From positions 62,001-126,000 of the forward strand of contig JAILZT010000005.1 of the NCBI GenBank assembly GCA_023512345.1: a stretch of 64,000 nucleotides of DNA. The letters run 5' to 3'. A program made the position numbers and the translations under genes. This stretch comes from Paenibacillus sp. Lineage in GTDB: Bacteria; Bacillota; Bacilli; Paenibacillales; Paenibacillaceae. Positions 27,942 to 37,463 of this stretch are shown here, in pieces (the first letter of the stretch is position 1; the number at the start of each line of letters is the position of its first letter). The notes beneath the pieces were generated by a model that saw nothing but the letters and a program-made list of their open reading frames with translations, searched no databases and was not told the origin of the DNA.

Positions 27942-28994
27942 TTAGTATTTGCGATTCTGCACCTCTAAAGCTGCTGTTTCCTGAGTAAATATATCTTCAG
28001 GGGGAACCATCCGCTTAGGAAGCGTACGCCCAGCCATGATTTCTTTGGTAGCTTGCACAAGTAATGGACCTAGTAAAGGGTTGCATTCTACGACTGCGTT
28101 TATTTTTCCTTCGATCATACTTTCGATGGCTCTACGAGTCCCATCAACGGAAATAATGATTATATCATGACCCGGTTTAAGTCCCGCCAGTTCAATAGCA
28201 TCAATAGCTCCAATCGCCATATCATCATTATGGGAATATAAGACCTGAGGCCACTCTTCACGCGGTTTCTCCAGGAAACGGCTCATAGCGATACGTCCCT
28301 GTTCCTCCGTGAAATCAGCGGGTAAAACATGTGTAATTTGAAAACGAGGCAGCTCCTTAATCGTATCCCGAAATCCGCGGTCGCGGTCAATCGAGGGTGT
28401 CGAACCTTTTGTCCCCTCTAATTCTGCGATGTTGATTTCTCCAGGCTGATGACGCATTTTATCAATCATGTACTTGGCAGCCAATACTCCTTCTTCATAC
28501 AAATCCGAGCCGATAAAAGTAACATACAGCGAGCTGTCTTTCACATTTACGGAGCGGTCGAGAACAATGACTGGAATACCCGACTTTTTGACTTCCTGTA
28601 AAATGGGCTCCCATCCATGCTGGACAACAGGTGCTATGGCTATAACGTCAACCTTCTTGCGGATGAAGGAACGAATTGCCTCAAATTGTTTCTCCTGCGA
28701 CTGTTCTGCATTTTCCATGATGAGCGTTATTCCAGACTCTTTGGCCGCTTCTACAATAGAAGTGGTGTTCGCATTCCGCCAGTTACTCTCTGACCCAAGC
28801 TGAGAGAATCCGAGGACTATGGGTTCGGTTGGTGCATCATCAAGTGGTGGATTCCAACTCAACTGTTGAGTCTCCCCTGGTGAAGCAGGTTCTATAGTAG
28901 CTTGCTCTGAGCCGGAACCACTCCCCATACACCCCGTAAGGAGCAGAATCAGCAACAGAACTGGCGTCAGCATCCCTTTTGTCAGTTTCCCCAT
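27942..28994 (-). CDS. Second YtfQ-like sugar-binding lipoprotein
   Basis: A 350-residue periplasmic-binding-protein-1 lipoprotein. The signal peptide LTPVLLLILLLTGC ends in the lipobox LTGC. The mature protein has LGFSQLGSESNWRNANT, an AIAPVVQHGWEPIL stretch, FIGSDLYEEG, and YSHNDDMAIGAIDAIELAG, all matching E. coli YtfQ (galactofuranose binding) and the paralogue at 32.7 kb. ATG at 28994 follows GCAGGAGGGAATT; an upstream in-frame start (29036) has no ribosome site. It is the fifth gene after ytfQ-ytfR-ytfT-yjfF on the minus strand, so the importer appears to have two binding proteins of different specificity. Confidence 0.88.
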   Translation of the reverse strand: MGKLTKGMLTPVLLLILLLTGCMGSGSGSEQATIEPASPGETQQLSWNPPLDDAPTEPIVLGFSQLGSESNWRNANTTSIVEAAKESGITLIMENAEQSQEKQFEAIRSFIRKKVDVIAIAPVVQHGWEPILQEVKKSGIPVIVLDRSVNVKDSSLYVTFIGSDLYEEGVLAAKYMIDKMRHQPGEINIAELEGTKGSTPSIDRDRGFRDTIKELPRFQITHVLPADFTEEQGRIAMSRFLEKPREEWPQVLYSHNDDMAIGAIDAIELAGLKPGHDIIIISVDGTRRAIESMIEGKINAVVECNPLLGPLLVQATKEIMAGRTLPKRMVPPEDIFTQETAALEVQNRKY

Positions 28995-29099
28995 AATTCC
29001 CTCCTGCATCTGAGTGGTATCGCAGTAAACCGCCAACTGATTCTAACAAAAACATTGGAAGACAAATAGCTTTGTCTTCCAATGTCGGTGGTAACCTCA

Positions 29100-30068
29100 T
29101 TATAGCTTTAGGGTCGAACGCCTTGCAATCAGCAAACGCTGGAGGAGAATGAAGAAGAATAGCAGCAGTCCGATGACGATTTTGGTCCACCATGAACTCA
29201 GTGTACCTTCAAAACTGATGATGGTCTGAATAATCCCCTGAATCATCACTCCGAAAAAGGTTCCGATTACATACCCTACTCCTCCGGTCAATAACGTCCC
29301 TCCGATGACTACCGCAGCTATAGTATCTAGTTCCAGACCCACTGCATGAAGGCCATAACCCGAGAGCATATAGAAGGTGAAGACTACACCGGCAAGCGCT
29401 GAACAGAAACCGCTGAGTGTATAGACGAGAATTTTGGTTCTTGCTACCGGAAGACCCATAAGTAACGCAGACTGCTCACTTCCACCCAAAGCGTACACAT
29501 TACGACCGAAGCGAGTGTAATGTGCAATATAAATGGCCGCCGCGATAACAATGAGAGCAATGATAACACTGATGGATACAAAGCTTCCTCCCGGCAAGTG
29601 AATTTTGGTCTGGGCAACACTTGTGTAAAAGGCGTTATCAATGGTTATCGTATCAATACTAATTACATAACAAAGCCCTCTGGCCAGAAACATACCCGCT
29701 AACGTGACGATAAACGGCTGTATTTTGAAATAGTGTATAATCGCACCCATCCCGTAGCCAAACACAGCACCCATAACTAATACTAATGGAATAACCAATG
29801 CTGGCGGCCACCCCTGCTGCTGAACCAAACTTGCCGATACCATAGTAGTCAGGGCAATAATGGAACCAACGGATAAATCAATCCCTCCAGAAAGGATAAC
29901 GAAGGACATCCCGACAGCAGTAATGAGTAGAAAAGCGTTATCGACAAGCAGATTCATTAACACCTGCAAGGAGAAGAATCCGGTATATCGAAAGGAACCT
30001 GCCGCAAACATGACGACGAACAAGCCAAATGTAACTAGAATAGGAATGAATTTGCGGTTAAGGGACAT
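29100..30068 (-). CDS. yjfF: Sugar ABC transporter permease (YjfF type)
   Basis: A 322-residue permease of the ribose/galactofuranose class (CUT2), mostly hydrophobic with eight to ten helices. Characteristic are VILSGGIDLSVGSIIALTT and the late AAVVIGGTLLTGGVGYVIGT. It follows the sister permease with an 11-bp overlap. The ATG at 30068 has AGGAGG nine bases upstream; an in-frame TTG at 30077 is closer than usual to that site. It pairs with YtfT-like permease and YtfR-like ATPase. Symbol by similarity to E. coli YjfF. Confidence 0.85.
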   Translation of the reverse strand: MSLNRKFIPILVTFGLFVVMFAAGSFRYTGFFSLQVLMNLLVDNAFLLITAVGMSFVILSGGIDLSVGSIIALTTMVSASLVQQQGWPPALVIPLVLVMGAVFGYGMGAIIHYFKIQPFIVTLAGMFLARGLCYVISIDTITIDNAFYTSVAQTKIHLPGGSFVSISVIIALIVIAAAIYIAHYTRFGRNVYALGGSEQSALLMGLPVARTKILVYTLSGFCSALAGVVFTFYMLSGYGLHAVGLELDTIAAVVIGGTLLTGGVGYVIGTFFGVMIQGIIQTIISFEGTLSSWWTKIVIGLLLFFFILLQRLLIARRSTLKL

Positions 30069-31098
30069 GGCGGACAACCTCCTTCTCTCCGGGGTAATTC
30101 CGGGTCTTCCAGCGGGTCATGATCGTGCTGCGGAAGGTTTCCGACTGGATCAGACATACAGCTAACACCACCACTGACTTCACAACGAGCGTAATTTCAG
30201 GCGGTACACCAATCATATAAATCGTAGTTGTCAGCGTCTGAATAATAAGTGCACCCACAACCGTACCCATTAGATAAAAGCGCCCGCCGTTCAGAGATGT
30301 TCCACCAATGACCACAGCAAGAATGGCATCCAGCTCATACCATAGACCGGCGTTATTACCATCGGCGCTAGATACGTTGGAGCTTAACAGCAACCCGGCT
30401 ATCCCCGCGCATAATCCACAAAAAATATAAACAGATATAATAACCATGTTCGATCGTATCCCTGCTAATCGACTCGCCGTAGGATTGCTGCCTACCGATT
30501 CAATGAACAAACCTAATGCCGTTTTACGAGTCAGCAGCAGTGCAACTATTAACATCGCCGCCACTATAAAAATTGAAAAGGGCAATGTCGCAAGGGAACC
30601 CGCTCCAATATACTCATAGGTTGAACTATCAACGGTAATGATTTGCCCACTAGTGACAAGCTGAGCGATTCCCCGTCCCGCTACCATAAGAATCAGGGTG
30701 GCAATAATGGGCTGAATGCCGGCACCGGCAACCAGAAACCCATTCCAAAGACCAAGGACCAGCGACAATGCTAGTGATGACAAGATTGCAGTCATCACTA
30801 AACCTAGCGAGCTTTGGTCAGAACCCTTACTGATAGACAAACAAGCGATAGCACCGGAGATGGCCACGATGGAACCTACGGATAAATCTATCCCTTTGGT
30901 AGCAATAACCAACGTCATTCCTATCGCTACCAGAATTAACGGAGCTCCAAAGTTTAGGATATCGATTAGGCTTCCATAAAGATGACCGTCTCTCAGAACA
31001 ATGGAGAAGAAGTCTGGTGAATAGAGTAAGTTAAAGAGCAGCAATGCCCCGAGTACGCATAAGGGCCAAAAAAGATAATGTTTCATCATTCTATTCAT
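30058..31098 (-). CDS. ytfT: Sugar ABC transporter permease (YtfT type)
   Basis: A 346-residue CUT2 permease with an N-terminal helix at about 10-28 and the core motif IATKGIDLSVGSIVAISG. The conserved AVVIGGTSLNGGRFYLMGT lies near residue 255. ATG at 31098 follows GGGAGGTTGAATTTAG, six bases after the ATPase stop. Forms a heterodimeric channel with the downstream YjfF-like protein, by analogy to the E. coli galactofuranose importer. Confidence 0.85.
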   Translation of the reverse strand: MNRMMKHYLFWPLCVLGALLLFNLLYSPDFFSIVLRDGHLYGSLIDILNFGAPLILVAIGMTLVIATKGIDLSVGSIVAISGAIACLSISKGSDQSSLGLVMTAILSSLALSLVLGLWNGFLVAGAGIQPIIATLILMVAGRGIAQLVTSGQIITVDSSTYEYIGAGSLATLPFSIFIVAAMLIVALLLTRKTALGLFIESVGSNPTASRLAGIRSNMVIISVYIFCGLCAGIAGLLLSSNVSSADGNNAGLWYELDAILAVVIGGTSLNGGRFYLMGTVVGALIIQTLTTTIYMIGVPPEITLVVKSVVVLAVCLIQSETFRSTIMTRWKTRNYPGEKEVVRHVP

Positions 31099-31104
31099 CT
31101 AAAT

Positions 31105-32616
31105 TCAACCTCCCGCTATCGCCTGCATGATTTCATGCTGGTTCATTTCTTCACCCGAAATTTCCTTCACCTTAGTCCGATCACGCAGCACAGCGATTCG
31201 GTCGCTTACGCGCAGCACTTCTTCAAGTTCAGAAGAAATAAAGAGAAAGGACATTCCCTGCCGGGAAAGCGATAGCACCAGCTTTTGAATCTCCGCCTTA
31301 GCTCCAACGTCAATTCCCCGGGTGGGTTCGTCGAGGATCAACAATCTTGGCTCTGTCAGCAGCCAACGAGCGAGCAGAACCTTCTGCTGATTACCTCCGC
31401 TCAAATTTTTGATCAAATGTTCGGGGTTCGGGGGATTGATATTCATCAAGCTTATATATTCATCAGCTAACTCATCCTGACGTTTGCGAGAGATGGTTTT
31501 GAACCAGCCGCGTGAAGCCTGAAGCGCAAGAATAATATTCTCTCTAACCGTCAAGTCGTCAATAATCCCTTCAGCCTTACGATTTTCAGAGCAAAAAGCG
31601 ATTTTTCGCTTAATAGCATCTCTTGGTGAATGTATTCCGCCTTCGATCCCGGGACTGATGATTCCCCCCTGATCGGGCTTATCTGCACCAAAAAACAAGC
31701 GGGCAACCTCGGTTCGACCTGAACCGAGCAGACCTGCCAAGCCGACCACCTCACCTTTATGAAGGGTCAAATCAAAAGGTTCGATAGAACCCTTACGTCC
31801 GAGACCGGCTGCGGTGAGCAACACCTCCCCGGAGGAGTCTTTGTATTCCTGAGATAATTGTGGCAGCTCTTCCAGCAGGTTCAGCTCTTTACCGATCATC
31901 TTGAGCACAAGATCAATGCGGCTTAGCTCATTAACCATATATTCGCCAACAAATTCTCCATTCCGAAGAATCGTAATCCGGTCAGATATTTCATACACCT
32001 GATCTAGAAAATGCGTGACGAACAGAATAGCCAGACCATCGCTCTTCAGCTTCCGCATAATCCCGAATAACTGCTGCACTTCATTTCGATCGAGACTGGA
32101 AGTCGGCTCATCGAGGATAAGTACTTTGGCGGATATACTAAGCGCCCGGGCAATAGCTATAAGCTGTTGAATGGCTACCGAATAATACTGCAGCGGTTGC
32201 GTAACATCAATATGCAGGTTCAGTCGCTCTTTCAATAAAACGGTGGCCTTCTGGTTCATTTCCTTCCATAAAATACGTCCAAACTTTCTCGGCTCCCTGC
32301 CGATAAAGATATTCTCTGCAACGGTTAGGTTTGGGCACAAATTCACTTCCTGATATACCGTGCTAATGCCAGCAGCCTGTGAATCCTGGGGACTAAGAAC
32401 TGAGATAGGAGTGCCCTCCATATCCACTGCACCTTCATCAATGGAATAAACGCCAGTCAGAACCTTAATCAACGTTGATTTCCCTGCTCCATTCTCGCCC
32501 ATCAGCGCATGAACTTCACCTTGAAATAGACGAAAATCTACATTGGACAAGGCCTTAACCCCCGGAAAACGCTTATGAATCCCCCTCATCTGTAGAATCG
32601 GATCTTGATCGCTCAC
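31105..32616 (-). CDS. ytfR: Sugar ABC transporter ATPase (YtfR type, two NBDs)
   Basis: A 503-residue double ATPase. The first cassette has Walker A GENGAGKSTLIKVLTG and Walker B LILDEPTSSLD; its signature is degenerate (YSVAIQQLIAIAR). The second has LAGLLGSGRTEVARLFFG in place of a full Walker A, an intact signature LSGGNQQKVLLARWL, and LLILDEPTRGIDVG. This asymmetry is typical of RbsA/MglA/YtfR proteins. The GTG at 32616 follows AAAGGAG, so the longer frame to 32649 was rejected. A hairpin lies immediately upstream, between this gene and ytfQ. Confidence 0.9.
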   Translation of the reverse strand: MSDQDPILQMRGIHKRFPGVKALSNVDFRLFQGEVHALMGENGAGKSTLIKVLTGVYSIDEGAVDMEGTPISVLSPQDSQAAGISTVYQEVNLCPNLTVAENIFIGREPRKFGRILWKEMNQKATVLLKERLNLHIDVTQPLQYYSVAIQQLIAIARALSISAKVLILDEPTSSLDRNEVQQLFGIMRKLKSDGLAILFVTHFLDQVYEISDRITILRNGEFVGEYMVNELSRIDLVLKMIGKELNLLEELPQLSQEYKDSSGEVLLTAAGLGRKGSIEPFDLTLHKGEVVGLAGLLGSGRTEVARLFFGADKPDQGGIISPGIEGGIHSPRDAIKRKIAFCSENRKAEGIIDDLTVRENIILALQASRGWFKTISRKRQDELADEYISLMNINPPNPEHLIKNLSGGNQQKVLLARWLLTEPRLLILDEPTRGIDVGAKAEIQKLVLSLSRQGMSFLFISSELEEVLRVSDRIAVLRDRTKVKEISGEEMNQHEIMQAIAGG

Positions 32617-32637
32617 TGTTCTCCACTCCTTTTGGAG

Positions 32638-32683
32638 CGAAAAAGCCACTCCGGTGGCGGAAATGAGCCGGATGGAGTGACTT
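32638..32683 (-). terminator. Intra-operon hairpin between ytfQ and ytfR
   Basis: On the minus strand AAGTCACTCC and GGAGTGGCTT pair, with one G-U, around a loop and are followed by TTTTTC. Placed between the binding-protein gene and the ATPase gene, it would let ytfQ be expressed above the membrane components. Confidence 0.65.
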
Positions 32684-32712
32684 TCTCACTGTTCTTCTTC
32701 TCTAATTGTGGA

Positions 32713-33777
32713 TTAATATTGACGGGTTGCTAGAACCTCTTTAGCTTGCTCAGAGGTAAATGTGGTTTCATCGGTTACGATACGCGGCTCAAGGGTTTTG
32801 CCGTCCACAATGTTCTGTGCTGCTTCCATCAATTGGGGTCCGAGCAATGGATTACACTCTACGATGAAGTTGATTTTACCTTCACTGGCAGCTTGCATTC
32901 CGTCCTTAACAGCATCAACGGAGATAATCTTGATATCTACGCCTGGTTTCAGACCGGCGGCTTCAATAGCCTGAATAGCACCGAGGGCCATATCATCGTT
33001 ATGGGCATAGAGTACATCTATGTCCTTATTGGCTTTGAGGAACGCCTGCATAACTTCTTTACCTTTGGCACGTGTGAAATCACCGGTTTGGGAAGCGATA
33101 ACTTTCAGGTGCGGATTGCTGGCAATCACTTCAGCGAAGCCAGACTTACGATCATTGGCTGGTGCAGAACCCGTAGTTCCCTGCAGTTCAACGATGTTTA
33201 CATCTTCCTTAGTATCCTTGTATTGATCGCTCAACCACTGTCCCGCTTTACGTCCCTCTTCAACAAAGTCGGAACCGATAAAGGTTACGTACAACGATTT
33301 ATCCTTAGAGTCTACTGCGCGGTCAGTCAAAACAACTGGGATACCTGCATCCTTAGCTTCTTTGAGTACAGTATCCCAACCGGATTCAACCACTGGGGAA
33401 AAGGCAATCACGTCCACTTTTTGTTGGATGAAAGAACGAAGCGCTTTGATTTGATTCTCCTGCTTTTGCTGTGCATCTGAGAATTTCAGATCATAACCTG
33501 CCGCCTTGGCCGATTCCTGTATCGATTTTGTATTTGCACTACGCCATCCGCTCTCCGCTCCTACTTGAGAGAAACCAAGCACCAAGGGTTTACCTGTTTC
33601 TTTATCGTTACCGGCAGCATCGGTCTCAGCTGCTACCGTCGCTTCAGCTTTGGTATTCCCTGATCCAGCTGCCGCATTGCCGTTGTTTCCGTTTCCGTTC
33701 CCGTTACCACAGGCTGAGATCATAATCATCATCAGCGAAAGCGTTAGGGCTGCGCCTATCTTACCTACTTTTTTCAT
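32713..33777 (-). CDS. ytfQ: YtfQ-like sugar-binding lipoprotein
   Basis: A 354-residue lipoprotein with signal peptide and lipobox ISAC (about residue 23), then a Gly/Asn-rich linker. The mature domain is very like E. coli YtfQ, the galactofuranose-binding protein: LGFSQVGAESGWRSANT, AQQKQENQIKALRSFIQQ, YVTFIGSDFVEEG, ELQGTTGSAPANDRKSGF and YAHNDDMALGAIQAIEAAG. Start ATG at 33777 follows GGGGGAGAAGATAG. It is the first gene of the importer operon and is divergent from the kinase gene at 34.0 kb. Ligand: furanose sugar by family; arabinose, galactose or their oligomers cannot be excluded. Confidence 0.9.
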   Translation of the reverse strand: MKKVGKIGAALTLSLMMIMISACGNGNGNGNNGNAAAGSGNTKAEATVAAETDAAGNDKETGKPLVLGFSQVGAESGWRSANTKSIQESAKAAGYDLKFSDAQQKQENQIKALRSFIQQKVDVIAFSPVVESGWDTVLKEAKDAGIPVVLTDRAVDSKDKSLYVTFIGSDFVEEGRKAGQWLSDQYKDTKEDVNIVELQGTTGSAPANDRKSGFAEVIASNPHLKVIASQTGDFTRAKGKEVMQAFLKANKDIDVLYAHNDDMALGAIQAIEAAGLKPGVDIKIISVDAVKDGMQAASEGKINFIVECNPLLGPQLMEAAQNIVDGKTLEPRIVTDETTFTSEQAKEVLATRQY

Positions 33778-33826
33778 CTATCTTCTCTCCCCCTTCATGA
33801 TCACCTTTTTTGGTGTTGGCCTCATT

Positions 33827-33840
33827 ATAAACCGCTTACA
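33827..33840 (-). promoter_or_regulatory. Candidate cre (CcpA) site upstream of ytfQ
   Basis: On the minus strand TGTAAGCGGTTTAT matches 12 of 14 positions of TGWAANCGNTNWCA, 50 bp before the ytfQ start. This suggests catabolite repression of the importer. By-eye match only. Confidence 0.45.
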
Positions 33841-33955
33841 AAACCCGAATATACGGCCTCATTTTCGTATAGTTTTCGTTTTTATGTGCAAATTGAACAA
33901 TCCAAATAAAAGTGTGTAATTTTTTATTCAAAAGTTGTATTTTATGATTACGCTT

Positions 33956-33977
33956 TCTTTTGCATCTCTCTTTTGCA
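33956..33977. promoter_or_regulatory. Direct repeat TCTTTTGCA in the ytfQ / sensor-operon divergent region
   Basis: TCTTTTGCA occurs at 33956-33964 and 33969-33977, 13 bp apart. The site is about 60 bp before the kinase gene. It is a candidate binding site for the AraC-type response regulator, but no other copy has been compared. Confidence 0.35.
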
Positions 33978-34036
33978 CGATTTTGGGTTATGATGGTTAC
34001 GTAATAACGTGAATAACCAATGAGGGGACAGAAACT

Positions 34037-35833
34037 ATGAGATTAACTCGCTGGATCTCCTCCAGCCTGCGGGCGAAGCTGCTGACCATGTTCATTATTC
34101 TGACTTCCATTCCGCTCCTCGCTGTAGGCCTGATATCATACCAAAAATCCTATCACTCCATTTCGGACCATAGTAAAGCATCCAGTATGCTTGAGGCCGA
34201 TTTGCTCGTTCGCAACATTGATTTTTTATTCAATGATACAGAACGGCTGCTGGAGTTAAGCAAGAACCCTGAGGTTATCCATTTTCTATTTTCTCAATCG
34301 GAGACCTATAATGAAGCCAAAGAAATACTCCAAACCTTCGAACTCTATCGTGAAACGTACAAATACGAGAATGTTCTCAACATCTCACTGATTAATTTAT
34401 ATGGCAAAGGGATCAGCGAACGTAAAGGTGTCTTTCAGCAAAGCCGCAACCCGCTGCGTAATCCACATTTTCAGGATTTAACCCGCAACCCGGATAGTGT
34501 GCTTAAGATCCCTCCTTCAGGAGCTTCTGAATACGATCGATTAGATGGGTTTACCTACCCGGATCGGAATGTCATTTCGATAATGGCTGCGGTGAAGCAG
34601 CGAATCACACATGAAGTCATTGGCTTCATCGTCATTGATCTGGATGATTCCTTCATTGAACAATTCTGCGATAAGGTTACGATAGGCAAAACGGGTTTCT
34701 TCTATATTTTGGACCAAAATGATACGCCAATTTTCGTCCCATCAGTTAGCCCCAAGGACAGCCTTCTCATCCACCAGACAAATTTGTCGCAATGGCAGAA
34801 ATCGAACCGGGAGAGCTTCGTCCTTCCCACGGATGGTAAACCGAAGTTCGTTGTATATACGGCCTCCCAATCTACAGGCTGGAAAATAATCGGCATGGCA
34901 CCGCTGCAAGAAATTGTGGCTGAGGCCAACCGAATCCGGCAGTTGATTATCATCAGTGTGATACTAAGTGCTATTTTTGCGTTAACACTCTATTTCTTCC
35001 TTACCCAACGAATTACACGACCCATGCAGCTGCTGCAAAACAAAATGCGATTAGCGGCAAGTGGATATTTGGAAGCCAAAGTCAAACCTACGGGTCGGGA
35101 CGAAATTGCAGATCTCGGCAAGAGCTTTAATATCATGCTTGAAAAAATTAAGATGCTGCTCGAAAAAAGTATAAATGAACAGGAACAGGTGCAAAAAGCG
35201 GAACTACGGACCCTTCAAGCGCAAATCAACCCGCATTTTTTATACAACACCCTAGACTCCATCATTTGGATGAGCGAGGCCGGCAAAAGTGACAGCGTTG
35301 TCAATCTAGTAAAGGCTTTATCACGTTTCTTCCGAATTAGTCTGAACAAGGGTCGGGACTGGATTTCTATTAAAACAGAGCTGGAGCATGCAGAAAGTTA
35401 TCTGGTCATCCAGCAAATGCGATATCGGGATATTCTCGATTATGAAATGAAGGTTCCACCAGAGCTTCTGGGCTATCCGATCTTGAAAATGACTCTGCAG
35501 CCGCTGATCGAAAATGCGCTCTATCACGGGATTAAAAATAAGCGTGGAAAAGGATTAATTATCGTTGATGGACATATAGAAAAAGATAATGTGCTCGTCT
35601 TGACGGTAATGGATAATGGAATCGGAATGAAGCCGGAGCGGCTCGAATATCTGCGTAACCATTTGGAAACGCCCATCGAGGCCAGTGATAAGGAAGACAG
35701 TATCGAAGGCGGCTTCGGCCTGCAAAATGTCCATCAACGACTGCGATTGTATTTTGGGGACGGATATGGGGTCCAGCTAGAAAGCACTGATGGAGAAGGT
35801 ACACAAATATCGATTCGGATACCTAAAAAGTAG
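34037..35833 (+). CDS. YesM-type sensor histidine kinase
   Basis: A 598-residue kinase. Helix 1 at about 16-36, extracellular dCache-like sensor to about 295, helix 2 near 296-318 (LIIISVILSAIFALTLYFFL), HAMP with MRLAASGYLEAKV. The phospho-acceptor His is in AQINPHFLYNTLDSIIWM. The ATPase domain has LIENALYHGI, VMDNGIGM and GGFGLQNVHQRL. The stop is ten bases before the response regulator start, so they form one transcript. It diverges from the ytfQ importer operon, which is its likely target. The third gene of the unit encodes an orphan sugar-binding lipoprotein that may present the ligand to it. Confidence 0.92.
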   Translation: MRLTRWISSSLRAKLLTMFIILTSIPLLAVGLISYQKSYHSISDHSKASSMLEADLLVRNIDFLFNDTERLLELSKNPEVIHFLFSQSETYNEAKEILQTFELYRETYKYENVLNISLINLYGKGISERKGVFQQSRNPLRNPHFQDLTRNPDSVLKIPPSGASEYDRLDGFTYPDRNVISIMAAVKQRITHEVIGFIVIDLDDSFIEQFCDKVTIGKTGFFYILDQNDTPIFVPSVSPKDSLLIHQTNLSQWQKSNRESFVLPTDGKPKFVVYTASQSTGWKIIGMAPLQEIVAEANRIRQLIIISVILSAIFALTLYFFLTQRITRPMQLLQNKMRLAASGYLEAKVKPTGRDEIADLGKSFNIMLEKIKMLLEKSINEQEQVQKAELRTLQAQINPHFLYNTLDSIIWMSEAGKSDSVVNLVKALSRFFRISLNKGRDWISIKTELEHAESYLVIQQMRYRDILDYEMKVPPELLGYPILKMTLQPLIENALYHGIKNKRGKGLIIVDGHIEKDNVLVLTVMDNGIGMKPERLEYLRNHLETPIEASDKEDSIEGGFGLQNVHQRLRLYFGDGYGVQLESTDGEGTQISIRIPKK

Positions 35834-35843
35834 GAGGATTCTC

Positions 35844-37463
35844 ATGAAAAAAGTAATGTTGGTGGATGACGAGATCCTAATCCGTGAGAATATACGTGAT
35901 TGTGTTGACTGGGAAAAGGAAGGATTTATTTATTGCGGGGATGCTTCAGACGGTGAGGTGGCCCTTCCTCTAATTGAACAGTGGATGCCGGATATCCTGA
36001 TTACAGATATCAAGATGCCTTTTATGAACGGATTAGAGCTCAGTTCTATTGTTAGACAGCAGATGCCCGATATCAAAATCATAATTCTAAGCGGACATGA
36101 CGAATTTCAATACGCACAATCCGCACTACGCCTTGGGGTTGAAGACTACTGCTTGAAGCCTGTCGGTTCTTCCGATCTAATTCAGCTTTTAAAAGGAGTC
36201 AGCGAGCGAATCGATCAAGAGCAGCGAAACAAGAAGAAATTTGCTTACACTGGCGAGAAGCTGCTCTCCGATCTTTGCGGTGGATTAATCAGTACAGCCC
36301 AAGCCATTGAAGCTGCGTCCTATATGAGTCTTAATCTAACCGCCAGTTATTATTCCGTCGTAGTCTTTGACTTACGCTTCTTAAATGCGATTCCTGTTGA
36401 AGATGCCCTTCAGTTGCAAAAAATGGACATAGTTTTGAATGATCGACTGGAGACGGTAACAGACAGTTTTTTCTTCAAACGCAGTCGCACCGAGACAGTG
36501 TGGATCTTTAAGGGCAACCATGCAGAAGCTCTGCGGGAAAAGGTTGTTGAATCGGTCAACAATATTCATCAAGAAATGGAACTCACTTTCCAATATGACC
36601 TCCCCTTCGGTATAGGATCGGTTCACGAAAGGCTTCAGGGTATTCATACCTCATATCTGGAAGCAGAAGAAGATAAAAATTGGAAACGTCTCTCGAAACA
36701 GAACCAAACAGCCTTGTGGGAATCCTCCTACGACTCTCCAGTTGGCAGCGTGCTTCTTGACCGCAACCGATTTTTGGAATTCTTGAAAATCGGAACCATT
36801 TCTGAGGCCGAGGATTTTATTAGAGAATTTGCCGCCGATCTGTGCAGCATGAACTGGAAAACCTCCATGTACGGTTATTATTTGCTAAATGACCTGTCAC
36901 TGGAAACGGTGCGGGCCGCACAGCAAAGTTTTACTACAGGAGAAGATCCTGCTGCTCTTATTGAAGAGCTTCAACAGTCGATTAAGCAAATTTCGCACTT
37001 TGAAGACAGCTTGCAATATTTGAGTACCCTGCTCGAACGGCTATGGAGATGGCGGTCCGAAGGCACCGATAAATATGGCGACTTAATTAGCAAGGTCAAA
37101 CAATATATCTCGGTTCACTACAACAATGATCAGCTCTCCCTTCAGGATATCTCTAGACAGATAGGCGTGAGTCCAAGCCATATGAGTAAGGTATTCAGCC
37201 AGGAGACAGGCCAGACCATGACCGAATATCTGACCGGGACCCGAATCCGTAAAGCAATGGAATTGCTTAAAACCACACGCCAGAAAACATTCGAAATCGC
37301 CTTTGAGGTTGGATACAACGACCAGCATTACTTCTCAAACCTGTTCAAAAAGTTTACTGGAATGACACCGATGGAATATCGCCGGCAAGGAACACCCGAT
37401 GAGAAAGTTACAACAGATAAGGATCGGCACGGGAGGAAAAGCTATGAACGCCAGAAAGCGTAA
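35844..37463 (+). CDS. YesN-type response regulator with AraC DNA-binding domain
   Basis: A 539-residue regulator. Receiver: MLVDDEILIREN, acceptor Asp in PDILITDIKMPFMNG, and YCLKPVGSSDLIQ. A long middle region (about 130-420) follows, then the AraC domain with IGVSPSHMSKVFSQETGQ and VGYNDQHYFSNLFKKFTG. ATG at 35844 is preceded by TAGGAGG; the frame extends upstream to 35790 but overlaps the kinase without a ribosome site. The 3' end overlaps the lipoprotein start by 20 bp. Probably activates the divergent ytfQRT-yjfF genes. Confidence 0.92.
   Translation: MKKVMLVDDEILIRENIRDCVDWEKEGFIYCGDASDGEVALPLIEQWMPDILITDIKMPFMNGLELSSIVRQQMPDIKIIILSGHDEFQYAQSALRLGVEDYCLKPVGSSDLIQLLKGVSERIDQEQRNKKKFAYTGEKLLSDLCGGLISTAQAIEAASYMSLNLTASYYSVVVFDLRFLNAIPVEDALQLQKMDIVLNDRLETVTDSFFFKRSRTETVWIFKGNHAEALREKVVESVNNIHQEMELTFQYDLPFGIGSVHERLQGIHTSYLEAEEDKNWKRLSKQNQTALWESSYDSPVGSVLLDRNRFLEFLKIGTISEAEDFIREFAADLCSMNWKTSMYGYYLLNDLSLETVRAAQQSFTTGEDPAALIEELQQSIKQISHFEDSLQYLSTLLERLWRWRSEGTDKYGDLISKVKQYISVHYNNDQLSLQDISRQIGVSPSHMSKVFSQETGQTMTEYLTGTRIRKAMELLKTTRQKTFEIAFEVGYNDQHYFSNLFKKFTGMTPMEYRRQGTPDEKVTTDKDRHGRKSYERQKA

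Noticed and set aside
32746-33480. 244-codon plus-strand frame
   Set aside because: Antisense to ytfQ; composition follows the reverse strand of a strong gene and no motif is visible.
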